Below, in pieces: positions 34,937 through 64,000 of a DNA stretch of 64,000 nucleotides. Position 1 is the stretch's first letter, and each line of letters starts with the position of its first letter. A program made the translations under genes and the position numbers. The stretch is from Corella eumyota (Eukaryota; Chordata; Ascidiacea; Phlebobranchia; Corellidae), in assembly GCA_963082875.1 (NCBI GenBank), contig OY720101.1, forward strand, positions 8,556,001 through 8,620,000. The letters run 5' to 3'. The notes under the pieces were generated by a model. It made no database searches. It had not been told where the DNA came from and saw only the letters and a program-made list of their open reading frames with translations.

Positions 34937-35343
34937 AGTCATATATTAGCGATATTTTTATACTCAAAAATTAATAAAGTTGGTGTCCCTGAATACAAAA
35001 ATGATTTTAACTTTAAATAATTTTACCTACTTTTTAAGTTATTCAACTTTAAAAAAAAAATTTAAATTAATTAAAAAAAAGAAAGGGGAAGCCCTGTTTG
35101 TGATGACGTAGAAAGTGCTAGCGTGTATACATTCACTACGCTACTTAGTACTTTCTACGTCACACAAAAAATATGGTAACCTGATTTTTTATGTTAATCA
35201 TTTTCCAGTATTTAAAAAAATTAAATTGTAAGTACCACAGACATTTTTTAAAGGTTCTAAAGTCATTTTGTAATTCATTGTCAACCATACTAACATGCTA
35301 TATGCATCATTTACAAAATTGCAAAACTCTGTAACATAACACT
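34937..35343 (+). mobile_element. Hairpin-core MITE (TTAA family), copy 2
   Basis: The fullest copy, 407 bp, flanked by TTAA on both sides (34933-34936 and 35344-35347). Ends are AGTCATATATTAG and, inverted, AGTGTTATGTTACAG, an imperfect TIR. The centre (about 35100-35165) is a hairpin, GATGACGTAGAAAGTGCTAG against TAGTACTTTCTACGTCA. Its left TTAA is the same four bases as the right TTAA of the element at 32953-34932. Confidence 0.8.
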
Positions 35344-35347
35344 TTAA

Positions 35348-36195
35348 GCATAACAGTTACAATACATTTTGTTGCCTTTTACGTTGTTAACGTTAAAAAC
35401 TGTTGTTAACGTTAAAAACTGTAGTTCGGACCTCTTATAATTAAGCAAAACTAATTTTGTTAAATGTAAAACCAAACATGCAGAAACTCAAAAAGCCTGT
35501 ATTTATATGCCTAACTAATAAAACAAATTTGGATTATTTGCGGAAAATATACTAAGCTTCCATCTTAGAATTTCTAATGCGAATATTTAAACATTTTTTA
35601 TGCAAACCGCTGCCGCTACTGTTGATATAGCATTAAAGTTTAATATCTCACTTTTGAATTATTACAGAGCCCAAAACTAGGCATTGCCAGTTTGTGTTAT
35701 TTTATATAACTTGTTGTAGCCTTTTTTTGTTGTAAAAATTAGACCTGCTTTTACACTTTAAATAAAATTAACTTAATTGACGTTCTTGACAATACGTAAC
35801 ATTTATAAAGGACAATGTCACAACAAAGAAAAAGTAATATTATTTATAAAGAACTGGCCATCCAGAGACTTTTAAAATAGATTACAGTTAAACTGAACTT
35901 AACTGAACTAAATTATTTTAATAAAGCGGATTTAGTTTTTAAATTTGTTCGACTTGTTTTTTTTTGCTTTTATAAATTAATTTTCATCAACCTTTCTGAA
36001 ATATTTATTTTAAATCATTTTCATAAATTTTTTTTTATTATTTATTTAAGCATGTTCACGCCTCTAACTAAATGACACAATTCCTAAAACATTTTTAAAA
36101 GGTCTTTTTGTTGCACTTGATGGTACTAATTAGTTTTTAATTTATAAATGTTTTTTTTTTATGGCAAGCACCAATATAATTTCGTTAAATTATTT
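35348..36195. other. Intergenic DNA 3' of alpha-tubulin
   Basis: AT-rich, with a short tandem duplication (35383-35420). No exon and no named element seen. Confidence 0.5.
35383..35420. repeat. 19 bp perfect tandem duplication
   Basis: GTTGTTAACGTTAAAAACT occurs at 35383-35401 and immediately again at 35402-35420. It lies in otherwise unremarkable intergenic DNA just outside the MITE. Confidence 0.8.
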
Positions 36196-36295
36196 TTATT
36201 GGTTTTTCAAAACGTCATTCGTAAAAAAAACGCAGCAAAAAAACAATCAAACAAGCTATTATGGGTTGTTTTTCGAAATTTTTTAATAAGAGAAA

Positions 36296-38195
36296 TTAAT
36301 ATTCGTCCTCTTCCTCGTCGATTCCATCTCCCGAATCCAGTCCTACTTCCTCGTAATCCTTCTCCAAAGCAGCGAGATCCTCTCGGGCCTCCGTGAACTC
36401 CCCTTCTTCCATTCCTTCTCCTACGTACCTTTAAGAATAATTTAAAAAATTAGACGCTTGAAATACGATTTGTCTGCAGGACTCGAGCATTAAGATACCA
36501 AAGCGGTAAAACATTGCTACCTACCAGTGAACAAACGCCCGCTTAGCGTACATTAGATCAAACTTGTGATCCAAACGAGCCCAGGCCTCGGAAATAGCAG
36601 TGGTGTTGCTGAGCATGCAGACTGCTCGCTGTACTTTGGCAAGATCGCCTCCTGGCACAACGGTTGGTGGCTGGTAGTTGATTCCGACCTTGAATCCAGT
36701 AGGGCACCAATCAACAAACTGTAATACAAAAAATTCAAATTTTTTTTTGAAAGTTGTGTAAATAATATTTGTAGTGAATACCTGAATTGTTCTTTTGGTT
36801 TTGATATGAGCTATCGCTGCATTTACATCTTTGGGCACCACGTCACCGCGGTACAACATGCAACAAGCCATATACTTGCCATGACGGGGATCACATTTCA
36901 CCATCTGGTTTGCTGGCTCAAAACATGCTGTTGTGCATTCGCCAACTGACAACTGCTCGTGGTAAGCCTTCTCAGCAGAGATAATTGGCGCATAGGTAAC
37001 CAATGGAAAATGGATACGTGGGTATGGCACCAAATTGGTCTGGAACTCTGTCAGGTCAACATTAAGGGCACCATCAAAGCGTAAAGACGCTGTAATCGAA
37101 GACACTATTTGAGCCATTAAGCGGTTAAGGTTGGAATAGGATGGTCTACCTACACCCAGATTACGATGACATATATCGTAGATTGCCTCATTGTCTACCA
37201 TAAATGCACAATCCGAATGCTCCAAGGTCGTATGCGTTGTTAGAACCGAATTATAAGGTTCTACAACAGCGGTCGAAACCTACAAAACATATTTAATTAC
37301 GCTTAACTTCGGTAGAAAACGCGAGTTTTATTTTTTGTAGCAACTTTACTATAGCTTTTGCAAAACTTTAAACATAACCTGTGGAGCTGGATAAATGGCG
37401 AATTCCAGTTTTGATTTCTTCCCGTAATCAACTGAAAGCCTCTCCATAAGAAGAGATGCAAATCCAGAACCTGTTCCTCCTCCAAATGAATGAAAAATGA
37501 GAAAACCCTGAAGCCCGGTGCATTGGTCCGACAATTTTCGAATTCGGTCTATCACGTGGTCGACTAACTCCTTACCTATATATTAAAGGCACATTGTAAA
37601 AAAATAAAACTTATCATTGGCTAAAAAGTAAAGGTTTCTAACTTTCCTATGTATTATACTTACCGACAGTGTAGTGACCGCGAGCATAGTTGTTGGCAGC
37701 ATCTTCCTTGCCAGTTATCATCTGCTCAGGGTGGAACAGTTCTCGATAAGTTCCAGTTCGAATCTCGTCTAATGAAAATGATATTTTAAAGTCTTAAAGG
37801 GTATCTGGTCAATATCACTATGGTAATTCAAAATAGCCTATTTAATTTACTTGAAAGAATTAAAAACAAACCGACTACTGTTGGCTCCAAGTCAACAAAC
37901 ACTGCCCTAGGAACGTGCTTGCCCGCTCCGGTTTCGTTGAAGAAGGTGTTAAATGAGTCGTCTCCGACTTTCGACTCGTTCGGCATGGTTCCGTTTGGCT
38001 CAATGCCATGCTCGAGGCAGTACAACTCCCAGCAAGAATTCCCAATTTGGACCCCGGCTTGACCAACATGGATAGATATGCATTCACGCTTAATAACAAA
38101 TATTTAATATGGTTTAAGTTAATAACTTCATTGTTGCGAGATTACTAAACAAAACACAAACAAAACAGATAAAATATAAAAACTATAGTTACCAT
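36296..38195 (-). CDS. Alpha-tubulin, divergent isotype
   Basis: Seven exons (complement 38193-38195, 37872-38088, 37664-37768, 37379-37575, 36782-37279, 36525-36718, 36296-36428) give 448 aa, full length for alpha-tubulin. Exon 1 is the ATG alone, followed directly by a GTAACT donor, a classic tubulin intron position. Seen are [17 protein letters not shown], the nucleotide loop [18 protein letters not shown] with the Glu that triggers beta-tubulin GTP hydrolysis, CMLSNTTAI, and an acidic tail ending in EEEDEY, so the C-terminal Tyr that is removed and re-added is present. The luminal K40 loop is two residues shorter than usual ([13 protein letters not shown]), with Ser at position 40 and Lys at 41. 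Several other positions differ from the very conserved family (for example [12 protein letters not shown]), so this is a minor isotype. It is head to head with BCAS3. AATAAA at 36200-36195. Confidence 0.95.
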
Positions 38196-38903
38196 ATCGA
38201 CGAAATAGGATTGAATATAACTTAAAACTTTAACTGAGTGAAAAATAAGAAAACACTTGCACGTGTAAAAATCTGGCTTTTAAAGAAGAATCCAGCCACT
38301 GGAATGTTGCGCAATTAATCCGCAATCAAGAAATATTTGGAATTCCTGTATATTTGGAATTCCTTTAAGCTAAAAGCCAATAGCGGAAAGATTTTTTGAC
38401 TGCTTAAAATACTTTGTCGTTTATTTATTTAACAAATAGCAGTTTAAAAATCAACAAATAAACTTGATTGTAAAAAAATTATCCCAATTAATTTCAAAAT
38501 TAACTTTAAAAAATTTTTTTTTTTTTGATAATGACTTGCCAGTTTTTGGCTCGTATGTGTTTAATCAGGCGTATTATTACTTGTTAAGAATACTATAGGT
38601 CACAATCTTTTGTTATTGTTTTGAAACCAAATAAAAAAAACTGTAAACTCAGTGTTATTGCATTTAAACAACTCATCGTTAATGCTTACTTAAAAACACA
38701 AAGTTTAAAACGTAAAAACTTGGTAACTTCAAAATATATTGGGTTTAATACGTTGATATTGACTAGCTAGTGCCTAAGCCTGTAGACTTTAGTTTGTATT
38801 TGTCTGCGGTGGAAGGTGGCTTTGTAGTTCTGCCAGTTTTGCAGTTTACACTGCAAATCTACAAATTTCGAAGGTTGGTCTGTTGGAAATCAGTAAAAGA
38901 GCT
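38196..38903. promoter_or_regulatory. Shared head-to-head promoter interval, tubulin and BCAS3
   Basis: The start codons of the two genes are 708 bp apart on opposite strands, so their promoters must lie here. A 15 bp direct repeat, ATATTTGGAATTCCT, occurs at 38333-38347 and 38350-38364; each copy contains the palindrome GGAATTCC. A GGAATG (TEAD-like) site is at about 38301. Bidirectional control is inference. Confidence 0.5.
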
Positions 38904-60833
<21,930 letters not shown>

Positions 60834-60922
60834 GTAAGAATTTAATTTTTGATTAATAGGTTTATATTTAAAAATTTATATTTACTTTTGTCTAAAAATT
60901 TTAATTACGTTGACGGGCCTTG

Positions 60923-60932
60923 GTCACGTGAC
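60923..60932. promoter_or_regulatory. Extended E-box palindrome GTCACGTGAC
   Basis: Exact GTCACGTGAC followed by TTAAC, 90 bp into the intron after the last BCAS3 exon found. Similar TCACGTGAC cores lie at 61926 and 63788 and an exact copy at 63915. Confidence 0.35.
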
Positions 60933-61639
60933 TTAACTTTGTCTCGTGATTTAAAAAGTTTTTTTATATTTATAGCTGATAGGTTGTAACTGAATATGAT
61001 TAAGATGTCAATGGATTTTTTTTTATACTAAAATAAATTAATTTAAAAATACTGTTTTAAAAAAGGGCATTTTAGCATTTTAAAACTCAAAAATTTATCA
61101 AGTATATCAAATTAGCAAATGAACCTAAATTTGGTTCTAAAATTAATATCCCCCCCCAAAAAAAGAGAGATCAATATCATCAGTTAACACATGCATATCA
61201 ATCCTATTTGTTGTTATACTTATATGACGTTTATTGCGTTGAATACGTAATACCATTTACGTAGTTGGGGCCTGGTTTAAATGGGTTAAATAGGCCTTAA
61301 CCTTACTTAAATGCAAACATTTTACTTACATCTCTCAGCCCTTTTTACTGATGGTCAAATTAAGCTTTTTTGTGTGTGATTGCGTCTTGTCATTTAAAAA
61401 AAAAAAATTTTTCGGTGAGCTGTGAGTGTTGAATTTAAAATATTGTGAAATTTTATGGGTGACGTTTTACAAAAAAAGTAATAAAAAATTGATGATGATG
61501 AATTAAAATTTTTTTTTATGAAAATTCTTTGAAATTTTGGGTCCGTTAATTTTCGACTGACAATCGAGAAACGATATTTAACTTTCAATCCTCTTTTCAC
61601 AATTCTTTTAATATATTAAAAGCTTTTAACTACACTATG

Positions 61640-62280
61640 CTTAGATCGCAAGGTTATACACATAGGCAAATTCGCCCAGTTGCCGGCAAAGGGTTCCATA
61701 AAGCGACTTCGTCAGTCATCGTTGGTCGTTGATAAAACGGGGTGGTTTTTTGACAAATTCAATCAATTTGATTGCGCGTCTAAGCACCTGTTTTCAGGGC
61801 ACGCGGCGCGTGTATTGAAGCCCGGCTGGCTAAAAACACTCGTTTTACCGTGATTTCTGCCTCAAAAGTTAACGCTGTGACGGCCCATTGTGTGGACATC
61901 ACTTTCAATCGGTTACGCCGTTTAATCACGTGACGCTCGTACGGGAGAATGTTGTTTTTACACGGCGCTTTCCAAAGCCTTGATTTGCCTACGGGAGGGC
62001 GTGTTGTGATTTTTAAGGACCTGCACGGCACGCGATTACAATCTATCTGTCAGGCGGGCACTTCGATTTTCCGGTGGCACTCGCCCGTGTTGGTTTTACT
62101 TTTATTAACACTCACCCGCCGTGGGTCTCGCGGCTTATCGCGCTGGTACATGTCGCATTATTTCACGGGCGCGCGATGAGTAGCGATTAAGATGACGCGT
62201 ATTGTCGCTTTGAGCTGCTATCAAAACTTGCGTCGCGAACAATCGAGATCGCATAATAAACCAACTGGTCGTTGTCTTAA
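61640..62280. other. GC-rich, CpG-rich block without a recognisable gene
   Basis: Composition changes sharply from AT-rich to near-balanced with many CpG (GGCACGCGGCGCG, GGGCGCGCGATGAG). Open frames on both strands (61949-62179 plus, 61780-62031 minus) are short and unlike any family I know. This could be a CpG-rich promoter or enhancer, or an old insertion. Confidence 0.45.
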
Positions 62281-63344
62281 CTCGTCATACTAATTTTTTT
62301 TATTTTTTTCAATTTTTAATACCTGTTATTTTTTATGAGTTTTAGTTATAATAACACTATCAGTAAATAAAAGAAAAAGGATTTAATTCGCAAAGCCCTA
62401 ACAATTGGATTCACATTTTTAAAAGAAACATATCCTACAGACCCAATATTAATCCTTCACAATTTGATTTTTAAAATTATTATAAAGCAAAAAATTATAC
62501 ACACATTTTGAAATGTAGGTAAATTTATTATAAAAAAAGGCAAATGTTAATTTTTTTAAGAATCTTTTTTTTAAAGATTTTTTGTCACGTGGTTTCAATG
62601 TTTTAATACACTTGATATAAATATGTCATGTGTCTGGCCATTATAAGTGTTTAATGGTCGTCTGAGTAGTTTTCTAAGTGCGGTTAAATGACAGTATTTT
62701 ACACCAATTTTGTTGGTGGTTTTTATACAATGTTGTAAACACACTTAAACTAACTGCTTATCAAATTCTAATCATTTACACTTGAAATTTTTGACTAAAA
62801 TTTAAGTATTTTTAAGATGATTATTTTTTTAATATTTGTCAATTTTTTTTAATAGTTTTAAAAATTTAATATTTTTAATAGGGCAATATTTTGTCAAAAT
62901 TGGTCTTAAAATAAAAAATATTCGAAGGAAAGATATTATTTTTTATGCTTTTATTACTTTGAAAAACAAAACAAATAAAAAATATTTTCGAAATTTTATT
63001 TGTTATATTTTTGTGAATAATTTCAACACAAAGCCTCTTGTGAAATTAATTCACTCTTCTTTTAATTTCTTTGTTTCACCTCTTTTTTAAGTACTACTTA
63101 ATATAAGTGTGACTGGAAATTTCAAGGCATTTATTTTAACGCACGCGCCGATATGTTAATTGAAAAGCGGTTTTAACATACAATTAACCCACTTTAAAAA
63201 GCGCCTAAAAATATCAACAAAATGTAAAATAAATTGCTTTTTATTTTAGTTCTCTGTAAATATATTTTTTTTATAAATAAATTTTGGTTATAAATGTAAT
63301 TTTAAAAATATAATTTATCCAGTAAAACTATAAAACAGTAAACG

Positions 63345-63500
63345 CCATTTTACGGAAATGGGACATTTTCTATTACTCACCTTTTACTCTAACCCTTCTA
63401 TAAAAAATGTCTGTTAATTTTGAAAAAATGTTAACCTTTATTTCGATAAAATGTCGTTTTAAAATTTTTGATTGTTGGAAAAATGTTCTTTTCGTCAAGT
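63345..63500 (+). mobile_element. CATTTGACC-family MITE remnant
   Basis: Shares CCATTTTACGGAA at the left, the block ACATTTTCTATTACTCACC followed by CTAACCCTTCTATAAAAAAT, and AAAAATGTTCTTTTCGTCAA at the right with the element at 50063-50210. Confidence 0.55.
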
Positions 63501-63914
63501 GGTTTTAGCTAGCAAAGGGTGATAACTTAGGATTTCAACGGTGAATTTAGTAATTGCGTTTTTTTGCTCTATTATAAACGTGTGAAAACTTCTTAGTTTC
63601 ATGTTTATTTAGGGTTTGTTATCGTTAACTCAAAACCAATATTTGCGTTAATACAATAACCTCCTTCCCACTCAAATTGATCTACTTTGTTGTTATAGCA
63701 ACGATAACTTCCCATCTTAACTTTGTTTTGATTGTCAATCAGCTTTTAATATCGAGTTTCCCGCGTAATTGCTCGAGCGTAACGGCTCACGTGACTTAAC
63801 GATGACCTTTTGACTCACTGATTGGCATGACTTATGGGTGGTGGCTAAATCGGTGCGAAACTAATAGGGGTGAATTCGGGGTCGAACTCCCGTGGGACGG
63901 GAGAGAAGGGTGAG

Positions 63915-63924
63915 GTCACGTGAC
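63915..63924. promoter_or_regulatory. Extended E-box palindrome GTCACGTGAC
   Basis: Exact 10 bp palindrome near the right edge, with a near-copy (CTCACGTGAC) about 130 bp to its left. Confidence 0.35.
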
Positions 63925-63936
63925 TTGACCCCATGT

Positions 63937-63973
63937 CAACCTTGTTAACCGCCAACCTTGTTAACCGCCAACC
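63937..63973. repeat. 16 bp tandem repeat
   Basis: CAACCTTGTTAACCGC occurs at 63937-63952 and 63953-63968 and begins a third time (CAACCG). GTTAAC is a GRH/HNF1-like half site, but no function is claimed. Confidence 0.7.
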
Positions 63974-64000
63974 GTGGGTTACTGTTATTTTGGGGGTTTT

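Larger units (their letters stand above)
60834..64000. other. Right flank, no exon recognised
   Basis: Beyond the last identified BCAS3 exon. It may be intron or 3' region; the remaining about 100 residues of BCAS3 (in relatives a SFDRS..LLEVCGSWPE-like segment onward) were not found. It holds a GC-richer block at about 61640-62280, E-box palindromes at 60923 and 63915, a MITE remnant at 63345-63500 and a 16 bp tandem repeat near the right edge. Confidence 0.5.

Noticed and set aside
61780-62179. Open frames in the GC-rich block
   Set aside because: GC-rich DNA has few stops by chance; the peptides are unlike any family and both strands are open.

Overview
The window looks like nuclear DNA of an invertebrate chordate, most likely an ascidian tunicate of Ciona type. 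This is inferred from an AT-rich genome, short GT-AG introns of about 100-1500 bp, metazoan gene families (FoxB, SLC6, alpha-tubulin, BCAS3, a Gi-like G-alpha, small C-type lectins), and many short DNA transposons and tRNA-derived SINEs. The species was not determined.

Layout, left to right. (1) 120-2064, minus: first two coding exons of an unrecognised gene that runs off the left edge. (2) 7087-8544, minus: intronless FoxB forkhead gene in wide non-coding flanks. (3) 16709-21830: three paralogous three-exon secreted C-type lectins, one minus and two in a plus-strand tandem duplication that includes the promoters. (4) 22225-32245, minus: two tandem 13-exon SLC6 Na+/Cl- coupled transporters with identical exon phases and an unusual substrate-side TM6. 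(5) 32949-35347: a TTAA-flanked long-TIR transposon with a hAT-type element inside it, abutting a hairpin MITE. (6) 36296-38195, minus: seven-exon divergent alpha-tubulin. (7) 38904 to beyond 60833, plus: BCAS3 (18 coding exons seen), head to head with the tubulin gene. Its 12.3 kb intron 13 holds an intronless G-alpha gene (53341-54417) and a decayed tandem copy (55997-57083). (8) 60834-64000: no recognisable exon, a GC-rich block and repeated E-box motifs.

Exon boundaries were read by hand from splice consensus, reading phase and family alignment from memory. Phases are continuous through every multi-exon model (lectins 166, 165 and 185 aa; SLC6 594 and 589 aa; tubulin 448 aa; BCAS3 913 codons so far), which supports the models. 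UTRs and transcription starts are mostly unknown.

The genes do not form one pathway. Functional links suggested by proximity are the shared tubulin/BCAS3 promoter interval (BCAS3 is linked to microtubules and phagophores), two local gene-family expansions (lectins, transporters), and a signalling gene born and duplicated inside an autophagy-factor intron. I found no wholly new biological system. The strongest leads are the G-alpha pair (non-standard C-terminus, gene-conversion tract), the altered SLC6 TM6, the shortened tubulin K40 loop, and the nested transposons.
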